From assembly GCA_902564535.1 (NCBI GenBank), contig CACFBG010000013.1, positions 1 through 32,438 on the forward strand: 32,438 bases of DNA, given 5' to 3'. Shown in pieces: positions 16,672 to 25,322 of the stretch. The stretch is from an uncultured Prochlorococcus sp. (GTDB lineage: Bacteria > Cyanobacteriota > Cyanobacteriia > PCC-6307 > Cyanobiaceae). The notes beneath the pieces are model-generated. The model had not been told where the DNA came from, ran no database searches, and saw only the letters and a list, made by a program, of their open reading frames with translations. The position numbers were made by a program, and so were the translations under genes. Each line of letters begins with the position of its first letter. The first letter of the stretch is position 1.

Positions 16672-17223
16672 TTAGTTTGCATACCAAAATGCACATTTGT
16701 GATCATTAGGTTCAAGAATCCACCCTTGTTTCTCATAAAAAGATATAACCCCGGGATCGGCAAATAAGGTTACTCTTTCAAGCCCTTTTTCTTTAAGAGC
16801 TTGAAGGACATATTCCATAAGTAATTTTCCAAAACCAGAACCTTGATAAACAGGATGTACTGCTACATCCCAAACTGTTGCTTCAATTACACCATCACCA
16901 ATACATCGAGCAAATCCTATGAGTCTTGGAAATTTTTTATCGTAAATCCATAATCCGACTTTTAATAAACTGTGCTCAAGAGCACGCTTTACTCTTCTTA
17001 GAGGTCTCCTACTCCATCCCACAGATTGTAAAAGTTGTTCTAGCTCGACTAAATCAAAATCTTTTTTTTGACTTAATACAAAAATATTTTCATCAATCGA
17101 CAATGAACATAATTTTGCATTAGATCCATAAATAGCTTCAACTTCTTCTTTATCAATAGAACTTTCTCTAAGAAATTCTATTGATCTGAAGCTATTTGTT
17201 AGAGAAAGGGATTTCCTAAACAT
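16672..17223 (-). CDS. GNAT family N-acetyltransferase (Ycf52-like)
   Basis: A 183-residue acetyltransferase. The GNAT core is in the C-terminal half: WDVAVHPVYQGSGFGKLLME, with the acetyl-CoA-binding Q-x-x-G-x-G, then LQALKEKGLERVTLFADPG and ISFYEKQGW. The N-terminal 60 residues look like the extension of cyanobacterial/plastid Ycf52 proteins. I chose ATG 17223; a TTG one codon earlier is also in frame. It is the last gene of a hisG-ABC transporter-GNAT minus-strand run, 7 bp after the transporter. Substrate unknown. Confidence 0.85.
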   Translation of the reverse strand: MFRKSLSLTNSFRSIEFLRESSIDKEEVEAIYGSNAKLCSLSIDENIFVLSQKKDFDLVELEQLLQSVGWSRRPLRRVKRALEHSLLKVGLWIYDKKFPRLIGFARCIGDGVIEATVWDVAVHPVYQGSGFGKLLMEYVLQALKEKGLERVTLFADPGVISFYEKQGWILEPNDHKCAFWYAN

Positions 17224-17230
17224 CAAAAAT

Positions 17231-19027
17231 CTATGTTTGAGCTAAACCTTTTTCCTGAAGTTCAGCCAGCTGATAATAGAGCCCTCCTTTTGCAACTAAT
17301 TGTTCATGAGTTCCTTGCTCTACAAGAGAACCTCTTCTTAAAACCAAAATTCTATCCGAAGATTGAACTGTAGCTAAACGATGAGCAATTACTAAAGCTG
17401 TTCTTTTTTCAAGCAGTCTATCTAAATCCTTTTGCAAAGTTGCTTCAGTTGATGGATCCATAAAAGCTGTTGCTTCATCCATAATTAAAACTTTGGGATT
17501 CCTAACTGCGACTCTTGCTACTGATAATAATTGACGTTCTCCTGAAGAAAGGTTGGAACCTCTTTCTCTTAACTCAGTTTGAAGCCCTTGAGGCAATCTA
17601 TTTATAAAAGATTTTAAACCAAGATCAGAACAAAGTTCTTCTATCTGTGCATTGCTGTAATTAGAATCAAGTCTTAGATTGTCAACAACATTACCACTAA
17701 ATAAGAAAGTATCTTGAAGAACAACTCCTAAAAAACTCCTTAAATCTCTTAAGGGAATTCTTTTAATATCATTACCATCTATATAAATTGTACCTTTTTG
17801 TATTTCATATAAGCGACAAAGCAATCTTATTATAGTGGTCTTTCCTGATCCAGTAGGTCCAACCAACGCAATATGTTCTCCAGGAGAAATATTAAAGCTT
17901 AAATTATTGATAATAGGCTCATCAGCTCTATAAGCAAAACTTACATTCTCAAAAACAACCTCACCTAACAAAGAATCGGATGAAGGATATAAATCAAAGG
18001 TGTTAGATAAAAGATTCTCCGAGTCTTTTATCTCAATCTTTTCATCCATCAACTCACCAATCCTTTGTATAGCAGTTAATCCCCCTTGAATTTGAGTAAA
18101 TCGTTCTGCCATTTGACGCAATGGCTCAAACAATCTTTGAGAATAGAGGATAAAAGTTGTAAGAGTTCCTAGAGTCATTATTCCTGAAGTAACTAACCAT
18201 CCACCTGTTGCAAGGACCAAAGAAACTGCAGCTAATGAAACCCACTCTACAAAAGCAGAAATACTACTATCATAAAAAATAGTCCCATTAACAGCATTAC
18301 GGTAGATAAGGCCTCTATCCAAAAATTTTCTACTATTAAATTCCTCCCTACCAAACATTTGAACAACTTCTAGTCCCTGAATATTCTCCTGAAAATCAGC
18401 ATTTAATTGAGACAATTCCTCTCTAACTTTATAATTAGCTTTTCTATATTTTTTTTGAAGCCAAATAATTAAAAAGGTAACAGGAACTTGGGTTAGCAAA
18501 AGTAACGTCCCTAATCTCCAATCAATTAAAATCATAGTTATCGCAATAACTAACAAACTGACAATATCTGCCAAAATTCCAACAGCTCCACTCCCAAAAA
18601 CTTCTGCTAAAGCGTCGACATCACTTGTAAGTCGAGTCAACAATTTACCCACAGGCATTGTGTCGTGAAATCTCAAAGATAAAGACATTGCATGAGAAAA
18701 AAGATTTTCTCTTATTCGAGCAGTTAATCTTTGCCCAACAACTTGAATGCTGTAAGTTTGAAATCCTTGAAGTAAAAGCCTAATAAGAACTGAAAAGAAT
18801 AAAAATGTAGTCAAAACCCTAACTGCAGCTCTTATTGGCATTTCTTGAAGGAAAGCAATTGTTGCTTCTCCTTTTAAAGTACTAATTGCCTGACCAACCA
18901 AAAGTGGCTGTATTGCTCCTGCAAATGAAACAGGAATAAGTACACCTATTATTATAAGAATTCGCCTTCTATCTTTAATAAGATATTTCCCCAGTTGAGA
19001 AATAAGTTTAAAATCTGATGAAGCCAT
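17231..19027 (-). CDS. ABC exporter, fused membrane and ATPase domains
   Basis: A 598-residue half-transporter of the MsbA/lipid-multidrug exporter type, acting as a homodimer in the membrane. Residues about 1-330 carry six transmembrane helices (ILIIIGVLIPVSFAGAIQP, VLTTFLFFSVLIRLLL and later segments) with the SHAMSLSLRFHDTMPVGKLL intracellular helix. The ATPase half has Walker A GPTGSGKTT, Q-loop VLQDTFLFSGNV, signature LSSGERQLL, Walker B VLIMDEATAFMD and switch His in IAHRLATV. Starts at ATG 19027, 12 bp after hisG. Substrate unknown. Confidence 0.93.
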   Translation of the reverse strand: MASSDFKLISQLGKYLIKDRRRILIIIGVLIPVSFAGAIQPLLVGQAISTLKGEATIAFLQEMPIRAAVRVLTTFLFFSVLIRLLLQGFQTYSIQVVGQRLTARIRENLFSHAMSLSLRFHDTMPVGKLLTRLTSDVDALAEVFGSGAVGILADIVSLLVIAITMILIDWRLGTLLLLTQVPVTFLIIWLQKKYRKANYKVREELSQLNADFQENIQGLEVVQMFGREEFNSRKFLDRGLIYRNAVNGTIFYDSSISAFVEWVSLAAVSLVLATGGWLVTSGIMTLGTLTTFILYSQRLFEPLRQMAERFTQIQGGLTAIQRIGELMDEKIEIKDSENLLSNTFDLYPSSDSLLGEVVFENVSFAYRADEPIINNLSFNISPGEHIALVGPTGSGKTTIIRLLCRLYEIQKGTIYIDGNDIKRIPLRDLRSFLGVVLQDTFLFSGNVVDNLRLDSNYSNAQIEELCSDLGLKSFINRLPQGLQTELRERGSNLSSGERQLLSVARVAVRNPKVLIMDEATAFMDPSTEATLQKDLDRLLEKRTALVIAHRLATVQSSDRILVLRRGSLVEQGTHEQLVAKGGLYYQLAELQEKGLAQT

Positions 19028-19039
19028 AAAAGCAATTTT

Positions 19040-19687
19040 TTAAAGTAAATTATCTCTTTTGATTTGTTTTACTCCTTCAATAATTTTATGGATATCTCCT
19101 TCATCTAATCTTAAAGAAAGAGGATGGCCAATCAATCTGGCCGTTGAATGAAAGAGATCATCTATTGCAATCAATCCATTGTCGCGAAGGGTTCTACCTG
19201 TCGCGACAAGGTCAACTATCGCTTCAGCCATACCTGTAATAGGACCTAATTCAACAGAACCAGTTAAATGTACAAGCTCCACAGGCAAATCTATTTCATC
19301 AAAGAACTCTCTAGCGCAATTAATAAACTTACTTGCAACTCGACAATGAGGTGGCAAATCAATCGCTCTTTGATAGTTACTGCTTTCTTTAACTGCTACT
19401 GCCATCCGACATCCTCCAAATTCAAGATCAACAAGGTTGGCAACTGGCATTTGATGCTCTCTTAACACGTCATGACCTACAACACCTAACTGAGCCTGTC
19501 CATATGCAACATATACAGGAACATCTCCATTCCTTACTAGAAGAGCTCTTGCTCTCCCGCAAGATGAAGGGACCATTAATAGTCGATTATCTGGATCTAA
19601 TACTCTAGAAAAATCTAATCCTGCTGACAAGAAACAATCCACTGAATCTTTCAGCAAAGCTCCTTTAGCTAGCGCAACCGTAATCAT
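19040..19687 (-). CDS. hisG: ATP phosphoribosyltransferase, short form
   Basis: First and committed step of histidine synthesis: ATP + PRPP to phosphoribosyl-ATP. At 215 residues it is the short form (HisGS), lacking the C-terminal regulatory domain, and therefore expected to need HisZ from elsewhere in the genome. Visible: [11 protein letters not shown] at the N-terminus, [22 protein letters not shown] and the PRPP-binding loop [20 protein letters not shown]. Starts at ATG 19687, divergent from gloB across 44 bp. First gene of the hisG-ABC-GNAT run. Confidence 0.95.
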   Translation of the reverse strand: MITVALAKGALLKDSVDCFLSAGLDFSRVLDPDNRLLMVPSSCGRARALLVRNGDVPVYVAYGQAQLGVVGHDVLREHQMPVANLVDLEFGGCRMAVAVKESSNYQRAIDLPPHCRVASKFINCAREFFDEIDLPVELVHLTGSVELGPITGMAEAIVDLVATGRTLRDNGLIAIDDLFHSTARLIGHPLSLRLDEGDIHKIIEGVKQIKRDNLL

Positions 19688-19731
19688 GAAGTAAATCCTC
19701 TAAAAGAACTTTAACTACTCCGAGGTAACAT

Positions 19732-20493
19732 TTGGCCATGCACCTAAAAAAAAGCAAAGCAGTAATTCATTCAATTCCAGTTCTAACTGACAATATCATT
19801 TGGGTATGGGTTTTTAGTGACGAAGCAATTGTGATTGATCCAGCACTAGTAGATCCTGTGCAATCTTGGCTAGAGACGCATAAATTAAAACTAAAAGCAA
19901 TACTGCAAACTCATCACCATTCAGACCACATAGGAGGAACTCCTGGTCTTATCAATTTATGGCCAAATGCAGAAGTAATAGCCTCAAGGAATGATATTAA
20001 TAGAATTCCATTTCAAACTATCTCAGTAAAAGATAAAGATAAAATCTGGCTTTTAGATACATCTGTAGATGTCATAGAGGTTTCTGGTCACACAAATAAT
20101 CATATAGCCTTTTTTATTTCTGATGAAAATGAAAATATCAGTTCTCCAAAACTATTCTGTGGTGATACTCTTTTCTCTGGAGGTTGTGGAAGATTATTTG
20201 AAGGCAGTGCTGAAGATATGTTTAATTCTCTAAAAAAATTAAAAGAGCTCCCTGAAAACACTCAAATCTATTGTGCACATGAATATACAGAATCAAATCT
20301 CAAATGGGCACACTCTCTTCATCCAAATAATTTAGCAATAAAGGACAAATTATTTGATGTCATCAAAAAAAGATCAGAGGGACTTTCAACCCTTCCAACA
20401 ACGATAGGTTTAGAAAAAGAAATTAATCTTTTCCTTCAAGCTAGAACAATTAAAGAATTTGCAGAGCTAAGAAACAACAAAGACTGCTGGTGA
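19732..20493 (+). CDS. gloB: Hydroxyacylglutathione hydrolase (glyoxalase II)
   Basis: Metallo-beta-lactamase-fold thioesterase that hydrolyses S-lactoylglutathione to lactate and glutathione; 253 residues. The THHHSDHIGG metal motif (residues 60-69) is complete, with VSGHTNNH, LFCGDTLFSGGCGR and IYCAHEYTESNLKWA, the last being typical of glyoxalase II substrate binding. The start is TTG 19732 (GAGG six nt upstream), or ATG 19738, which shortens it by two residues but puts GAGG 12 nt away. ridA follows after 42 bp. Together with gor and the GST-like gene it makes three glutathione-linked genes in the window. Confidence 0.94.
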   Translation: MAMHLKKSKAVIHSIPVLTDNIIWVWVFSDEAIVIDPALVDPVQSWLETHKLKLKAILQTHHHSDHIGGTPGLINLWPNAEVIASRNDINRIPFQTISVKDKDKIWLLDTSVDVIEVSGHTNNHIAFFISDENENISSPKLFCGDTLFSGGCGRLFEGSAEDMFNSLKKLKELPENTQIYCAHEYTESNLKWAHSLHPNNLAIKDKLFDVIKKRSEGLSTLPTTIGLEKEINLFLQARTIKEFAELRNNKDCW

Positions 20494-20535
20494 GCGATGA
20501 CAAACTAAGCTTAAAAGCTTCCAATACAATTAAAG

Positions 20536-20934
20536 ATGCCAACAAGTAATTTGAAAGCAATCAAAACCAGCTCAGCCCCTTCACCTGTTGGGCCATATAA
20601 TCAAGCTGTTTTGGCTGGCGAATGGGTTTTTTGCTCAGGACAAATCCCATTAAACCCTGAAGATGGCTCAATGGTCGGCAATGGAGATATCACAAAGGAA
20701 ACAACACAAGTAATAAATAATTTGATTTCAGTTTTAAATGCTGCTGGAGCAGATGTCATGCAAGTGGTTAGAACAACTATTTATCTCATTGATTTAAAAG
20801 ATTTCGAAATAGTTAATACCATTTATGCAAAAACCTTTGGCAAAGATGTCTCTCCCGCCAGAGCATGTGTACAAGTAGCGGCTCTTCCCAAGGGAGCGCG
20901 TGTAGAAATTGATTGTGTTGCATGGCTTGGATAG
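20536..20934 (+). CDS. ridA: RidA/YjgF reactive enamine-imine deaminase
   Basis: Hydrolyses reactive 2-aminoacrylate-type enamines/imines produced by PLP enzymes. The 132-residue length is normal for the trimeric RidA family. The signature residues are present: SAPSPVGPYNQAV, FCSGQIPLNP, an Arg in VVRTTIYL, and the C-terminal SPARACVQVAALPKGARVEID with the active-site Arg and Glu. Starts at ATG 20536. Likely co-transcribed with gloB. Confidence 0.95.
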   Translation: MPTSNLKAIKTSSAPSPVGPYNQAVLAGEWVFCSGQIPLNPEDGSMVGNGDITKETTQVINNLISVLNAAGADVMQVVRTTIYLIDLKDFEIVNTIYAKTFGKDVSPARACVQVAALPKGARVEIDCVAWLG

Positions 20935-21214
20935 CAAAACTACAGAATTCTTAATCTTCAGCCAAAAGATCAAAGAATTTATCCTTAGTTAAAAATTAAA
21001 TAAAAATATTTAAGTAAATTATCTGCTGAAGGCTTTTAAATAAAGAAGTTTTAAATGTTAGAATATTTCTAAAAAAGCAACCTATTCAAGATCTTTTCAA
21101 CTTAAAAGTAATAAAACATGCATAAAAAGGATTAAAAAGCTTCACCAAGGAGTAATAACTCTTTGCTAAATGGTCCCATGATTGTCTAAATTAAGACCTG
21201 CGTTGCGACATAGC

Positions 21215-21445
21215 ATGGCTGTAGCAAAGCTGACCATAGGTGAACTCGAAGCAGGTTACCCACTTTATTGCAAGGCACTTAGAAGGCTTTTACAAGAAGG
21301 ACGCAGCAGCAAAGAAATCCAAAGGACAGTTTGCTGGGGACATCTTGAGACTTTAAACAGATGTCTTCCAGGAAGATATAAAGCCCCCTCCTATCTAATG
21401 GTCCTTATCAAGAGAGAACTTGATCAGCCTAAAGAAAGAGAATAA
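21215..21445 (+). CDS. Small conserved hypothetical protein
   Basis: I do not recognise a family. The product is 76 residues, basic and probably helical, with LTIGELEAGYPLYCKALRRLL, VCWGHLETLNRCLPGRYKAP and a C-terminal LIKRELDQP. It has one Cys in each half and no membrane segment. I chose ATG 21215; an in-frame TTG at 21182 adds 11 residues, and neither has a clear ribosome binding site. It stands between ridA and the convergent end of the carboxysome operon. Probably a real gene, since the composition is protein-like and unlike the AT-rich flanks. Confidence 0.6.
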   Translation: MAVAKLTIGELEAGYPLYCKALRRLLQEGRSSKEIQRTVCWGHLETLNRCLPGRYKAPSYLMVLIKRELDQPKERE

Positions 21446-21464
21446 ATAATCTTATTTAAAATTA

Positions 21465-21490
21465 ATTCTAGTTTTCAACAAAACTAGAAT
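21465..21490 (-). terminator. Hairpin overlapping the cbbX stop codon
   Basis: ATTCTAGTTTT (21465-21475) and AAAACTAGAAT (21480-21490) are exact complements (11-bp stem, 4-nt CAAC loop). On the minus strand the stem covers the last codons and stop of cbbX and is followed by a T-rich stretch. It is a plausible intrinsic terminator for the carboxysome operon, and may also stop + strand transcripts of the small gene upstream. Confidence 0.7.
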
Positions 21491-22367
21491 CATCTAATTC
21501 CCCGCTAAATATTCTGCTAGCATAGATATCTTTTGGCTCAATCGTCATCAAATCACTCTTTGAAAGAGGTGTTTTCATTTTAGAGAACAATCTATTTGCA
21601 TGCCGCAACCTTGCGCGATCTATAGCATTACGTACTGATCGAGCATTGGCAAAGAAAGGGAGATTGCGCCTTCGTTCTATATATTCATTAAAAGCTTTTA
21701 GAGCATCTTTGCTTAAGCAATAATTCTGTTGTTTTAGAAATAATTCAGCTATTTCTATAAGTTCACTATTTGAATAGTCAGGGAAATCAATATGATGTCC
21801 TATTCTAGAATATAATCCAGGATTAGAGCGATAGAACTGATTCATTTTATCTTTATATCCTGCAAAGATCACAACGAATTTATCTCTTTTTTGCTCCATA
21901 TCTTGAAGCAAAATTTCAATAGCTTCTGATCCATAATCTCTTTCATTGCCTGCTTTAAAAAGATAATAAGCTTCATCAATGAAAAGAACTCCTCCTTGTG
22001 ATCTAGTAATTAATTCCTTTGTTTTGGGAGCAGTATGGCCTACAAACTGTCCTACCAAATCATCCCTTGTAACTGAAATCAAATGACCTTTAGCCAAGTA
22101 ACCTAATTTGTGAAGTATCTGTGAAATCTTTCTTGCTACAGTTGTTTTCCCTGTGCCAGGGTGGCCAGTAAAAGACATATGCAGCCCAAGTTTAGGGCTA
22201 GAAAGTTCAATTTTTTTTCTTGCTTGTTCTACAAGAAGCAAAGCTGATATTTCTTTTATTCTGGTCTTCACAGGCTTCAAACCAACTAAATTTCGTTCTA
22301 AGTCTTCAAGAATTTCCGCAACTCCCGACTCAAGATAATGTCTAGAAAGATCAATCGAGGAGCTCAT
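21468..22367 (-). CDS. cbbX: RuBisCO activase CbbX
   Basis: AAA+ motor that removes inhibitory sugar phosphates from RuBisCO active sites; 299 residues. Walker [10 protein letters not shown] (68-76), pore loop [16 protein letters not shown] (103-118), Walker [13 protein letters not shown] (125-136), [18 protein letters not shown] and the arginine-finger region [10 protein letters not shown]. In Rhodobacter CbbX the pore-loop residue at position 108 is Tyr; here it is Phe. It overlaps the acRAF-like gene by 17 bp and ends the carboxysome operon. CbbX is normally paired with red-type RuBisCO, yet here it follows a form IA enzyme. Confidence 0.92.
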   Translation of the reverse strand: MSSSIDLSRHYLESGVAEILEDLERNLVGLKPVKTRIKEISALLLVEQARKKIELSSPKLGLHMSFTGHPGTGKTTVARKISQILHKLGYLAKGHLISVTRDDLVGQFVGHTAPKTKELITRSQGGVLFIDEAYYLFKAGNERDYGSEAIEILLQDMEQKRDKFVVIFAGYKDKMNQFYRSNPGLYSRIGHHIDFPDYSNSELIEIAELFLKQQNYCLSKDALKAFNEYIERRRNLPFFANARSVRNAIDRARLRHANRLFSKMKTPLSKSDLMTIEPKDIYASRIFSGELDDSSFVEN

Positions 22368-22602
22368 CTATTTCCTTAGCAAACTGAAAATCCTCAGCAG
22401 TAATAATTGCATTATCCTCATCAATCTCTGGTCTCAAGGTAATATTCACATATGTTTTACCAAAACTAATATCTGGAAAGCGATTTAAATTCTCACATTT
22501 AGTTCCTAAGTGATCCAAGAAATCTCTTGTCTTATCATAGGAGGAAAATTCAAACCGCTTCTCCAAACGCATAGGCCTCTTCCTTTGCTCCCAATTATTC
22601 AT
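22351..22602 (-). CDS. Alpha-carboxysome RuBisCO assembly factor (acRAF), PCD-like
   Basis: An 83-residue protein with a pterin-4a-carbinolamine dehydratase-like fold ([22 protein letters not shown], then [15 protein letters not shown]). The dehydratase signature EEAHHHP-type triad is absent, so it is a PCD-like protein without the enzyme activity. Such proteins beside cso operons are acRAF, which helps RbcL fold into its dimer/octamer. The gene sits between csoS1E and cbbX and overlaps cbbX by 17 bp, which suggests coupled translation. Starts at ATG 22602. Confidence 0.85.
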   Translation of the reverse strand: MNNWEQRKRPMRLEKRFEFSSYDKTRDFLDHLGTKCENLNRFPDISFGKTYVNITLRPEIDEDNAIITAEDFQFAKEIDELLD

Positions 22603-22700
22603 AACGTTTTTCCCATACTTTATTAAACTATATCAAAAAATATAATTCTCAAAGATATTCATCTCATCAATGAAAATACTTTTATCTTTGTCAGTTTCAG

Positions 22701-23207
22701 TTATCCTCGTCTAACTCTTTTAGTTATTCTTAGAACAGGTTCAACTTCTTTATGAGGTCTAGCAATAATATGTGCAGCAACTAAACCATCTCCAACCCTT
22801 TCACATGCGTCAGCACCTGCTCTAACAGATGCATTAACGGCTCCTGTCTCGCCACGAACCATTACCGCAACATAACCTCCTCCAACAAATTCCCTAGAAA
22901 TTAAAGTCACTTCAGCCGCTTTGGTCATTGCATCAGCGGCCTCTATCGACGGTACCAATCCTCGAGTTTCAATCATTCCCAAAGCAATTCCATTAATAGG
23001 GTTAGATTCAAAAGAGTTATTTTTAGGTTCAGAGGGTTTAATCCCTCTACCATTATCTCGTTGACTTATCTTTTTTACAGAATTCGTTTTACTAGATTTA
23101 TTTGAACTAACTTTCTTCGTATTATTACTTGCAGAAGTTTCTGAACCAGATTTAATTGCCGCAACATCAACAGTTTGATCAGAGGCTTTTGGAGATGAGT
23201 TTATCAT
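22701..23207 (-). CDS. csoS1E: Carboxysome shell protein CsoS1E (extended BMC-H)
   Basis: A hexameric shell protein with one BMC domain at about residues 72-158 (GIALGMIETRGLVPSIEAAD, FVGGGYVAVMVRGETGAVNA, GDGLVAAHIIARPHKEVEPV). It is nearly identical to CsoS1 in the core, including the pore loop. Before it lies a 71-residue Ser/Asn/Lys-rich, low-complexity basic extension (SGSETSASNNTKKVSSNKSS), and after it a basic RITKRVRRG tail. Starts at ATG 23207, 44 bp after csoS4B. Known low-abundance shell component in low-light Prochlorococcus; the extension is probably disordered. Confidence 0.9.
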   Translation of the reverse strand: MINSSPKASDQTVDVAAIKSGSETSASNNTKKVSSNKSSKTNSVKKISQRDNGRGIKPSEPKNNSFESNPINGIALGMIETRGLVPSIEAADAMTKAAEVTLISREFVGGGYVAVMVRGETGAVNASVRAGADACERVGDGLVAAHIIARPHKEVEPVLRITKRVRRG

Positions 23208-23251
23208 TTAATTAAATCAGGTAGGAGTAGTAAAACGAGAGATAAAAAGAT

Positions 23252-23503
23252 CTATCCATCTGGGTTCCAATGGTCAATAATTCCTTCTATTGTTAGATCA
23301 GTTTGAGTTTCTGGATTAGGGCATGCAAAACGAGCTGCTGTTCCAGTAGCAGTAAAGACCCAATTGCCTTCACGTGATCCAACCGGATCAACAGCAACAA
23401 GTTGTTTGCCTTTATTGTTTTTAAGAATACGAAGATTCATATGATTTAACCCAGGCACTCTTTGAGTACAAACCAAACGGCCCATTACCTGCATTATTTC
23501 CAC
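23252..23503 (-). CDS. csoS4B: Carboxysome vertex protein CsoS4B
   Basis: Pentameric BMC-P protein that caps icosahedral vertices. 83 residues with the family start MEIMQVMGRLVCTQRVPGL, central LVAVDPVGSREGNWVFTATGTAAR and C-terminal DLTIEGIIDHWNPDG. The start GTG at 23503 shares its G with the last base of the csoS4A stop codon (TAGTG), which implies translational coupling. Confidence 0.96.
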   Translation of the reverse strand: MEIMQVMGRLVCTQRVPGLNHMNLRILKNNKGKQLVAVDPVGSREGNWVFTATGTAARFACPNPETQTDLTIEGIIDHWNPDG

Positions 23504-23778
23504 TAATTTCCACCTCCAGAAGTAGTAGAAGATGAATTAGAGTCCCAATAATCAATTATCCCAACAATTGTAAGGTCACTTGGATAGGATTTACTTCCTG
23601 CAGCCTCTCTTGCGGCAGAACTTCCAACACAAATAACCCAATCATCAGGCTTACATCCAACTGCATCGACAGCAACTTTTTTAGAGCTTCCATCTAATAC
23701 AACTTGAAGATGTTTGTGCTCAAGGCCAGGGATTCTATTTGTAGAAACAAGTGGCTTAAGGACTTTACAAATAAGCAT
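23503..23778 (-). CDS. csoS4A: Carboxysome vertex protein CsoS4A
   Basis: The second pentameric BMC-P vertex protein. It begins MLICKVLKPLVSTNRIPGLE at ATG 23778, one base after the csoSCA stop; an upstream in-frame start at 23808 would overlap csoSCA and add non-family residues, so I reject it. It continues VVLDGSSKKVAVDAVGCKPDDWVICVGSSAAREA and ends TIVGIIDYWDSN followed by a Ser/Gly tail. 91 residues, as expected. Confidence 0.95.
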   Translation of the reverse strand: MLICKVLKPLVSTNRIPGLEHKHLQVVLDGSSKKVAVDAVGCKPDDWVICVGSSAAREAAGSKSYPSDLTIVGIIDYWDSNSSSTTSGGGN

Positions 23779-23779
23779 T

Positions 23780-25315
23780 TCAGTGAACCTCCTGGGTATC
23801 AGGATCAAGAGAAGACCCTACAACCTCGGCAGGGACTTTTTGATCTCGATCGCGAACAGTTAGCAAAGTATGTAAAAGACCTTTGTCTACCAAATCTTGA
23901 TATCTAGATGAGATAGCGCTATTTACCCTTAAGCAATCAGATATAGCTCTATCTTTAGCACCAGGGACCTTCCCTGAGTAATCGAAACGAACCACAACAG
24001 GTATTGGTAAATCTCTAGAGACATTTAAACCTTTAAAAATTTTCACTCCAACATCCAGATCTGGCGCCCCTTCTTCGACTGTATCTAGATGAGAAAAATA
24101 AGTAAGATTTCTTAGATGGACTTCTTTAAAACCAATGCCTACTCCAATGAAACGTTCTGCATGGCCTGCATCTGAATAATTTCCATTATGGAATTGTTTG
24201 ACATAGTCAATTTGAGAAATGTTATTAGTAATAATTCTAGAAATAAATTTAACCATTCCTTCATCTGGTTTAGATGGAGCTGACTCTTGTATTTTCCTTG
24301 ATATTAATTCCTTTGCATCATTAGGTGACATATTTAAGGTCTCTTTATATATGTCTGAAACTGATATCCAATCATCCAAAATCATTCTGCCATCTCTATC
24401 TGGGACATGAACTCTTATTGAGTCAGTATCTGTATCAAGCCCAATCAACAAGAGATCTACAGACGCTCCACAACAAAAACTATTTTCAACTGCCTCCCTA
24501 AAATCATGTAGTCTTTTATATCCTGCAGATATAGCAAGAGAATCATTACTTCCATGTGCAGCGCATCCTTGATGAGAAGGATCAAGAGAACTAAAATGAT
24601 AAGTTACTACTTTTAAATATTTAGTTAATTGATTTAATTGCTTTGGGATATCTTCCCTATATCTAAGATGTTCAGTTTTTACCCAACGGTTAACAGTGTT
24701 TTCTATATCAAAAAGAGCTCCAGCATGTGATCTCCTTCTTACAGAGCTAAAAGGAATCCTTAATACATAAGCAATTGTGTGCGCTAGTCGACCATCAGCG
24801 CATGGAGTGATGTCCAACAAATGAAATCCACATTCTTCTTTAAGAAAAGATTGAAAATTTATAGCCTCTGAACTATCAGAACTTCCTTCAAGAGGATCAG
24901 AATTAAAAAACTGATTACTTATATGTTGATGCGATTGGAACACACACCAAGCGAATAAGGCCCTCATGTCAAGTATACGTACCCAAGCTTTATCAAGAAG
25001 ATGCGAAGGTAATTCAAAGTCAAGTTCAGCTAACGCCAGTTCTTTTGCTTTAGATACAAAATCTTGCTCATGTTGAATAGATGATATCTTTTTTAGGAGA
25101 GGTACAATGCTATCAAATCTACCTTTAACCTCTTTCTCATATTCATGAAGTCGTTCATTTTCACCAAAATTAGATAATGGATGTTGGCCTAATGATGAAT
25201 AAGTAGAAAAAGTTTTTCCAGTTTCTATAGTGCTATTTATGTTGATATGTCGCTTCCTTGGAGCTGTGGGCCCCTGGAAGCGTTTAGAGTTTCTGGCCAA
25301 ACCACGATGGGCCAT
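23780..25315 (-). CDS. csoS3: Carboxysomal carbonic anhydrase CsoSCA
   Basis: Epsilon-type (beta-related) carbonic anhydrase that converts bicarbonate to CO2 inside the alpha-carboxysome. At 511 residues it matches the family. Active-site residues are present: PCADGRLAHT gives zinc ligand Cys172 and the Asp174/Arg176 pair, HFSSLDPSHQGCAAHGS gives His240 and Cys251. The first 50 or so residues are basic and probably disordered, the part that tethers the enzyme. Starts at ATG 25315, 7 bp after csoS2. Conserved gene name csoS3/csoSCA. Confidence 0.96.
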   Translation of the reverse strand: MAHRGLARNSKRFQGPTAPRKRHININSTIETGKTFSTYSSLGQHPLSNFGENERLHEYEKEVKGRFDSIVPLLKKISSIQHEQDFVSKAKELALAELDFELPSHLLDKAWVRILDMRALFAWCVFQSHQHISNQFFNSDPLEGSSDSSEAINFQSFLKEECGFHLLDITPCADGRLAHTIAYVLRIPFSSVRRRSHAGALFDIENTVNRWVKTEHLRYREDIPKQLNQLTKYLKVVTYHFSSLDPSHQGCAAHGSNDSLAISAGYKRLHDFREAVENSFCCGASVDLLLIGLDTDTDSIRVHVPDRDGRMILDDWISVSDIYKETLNMSPNDAKELISRKIQESAPSKPDEGMVKFISRIITNNISQIDYVKQFHNGNYSDAGHAERFIGVGIGFKEVHLRNLTYFSHLDTVEEGAPDLDVGVKIFKGLNVSRDLPIPVVVRFDYSGKVPGAKDRAISDCLRVNSAISSRYQDLVDKGLLHTLLTVRDRDQKVPAEVVGSSLDPDTQEVH

Positions 25316-25322
25316 TAGATTA

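Noticed and set aside
23779-23808. Longer csoS4A start at 23808
   Set aside because: It would overlap csoSCA and add residues not seen in the family; MLICKVLKPL at 23778 is the typical start.
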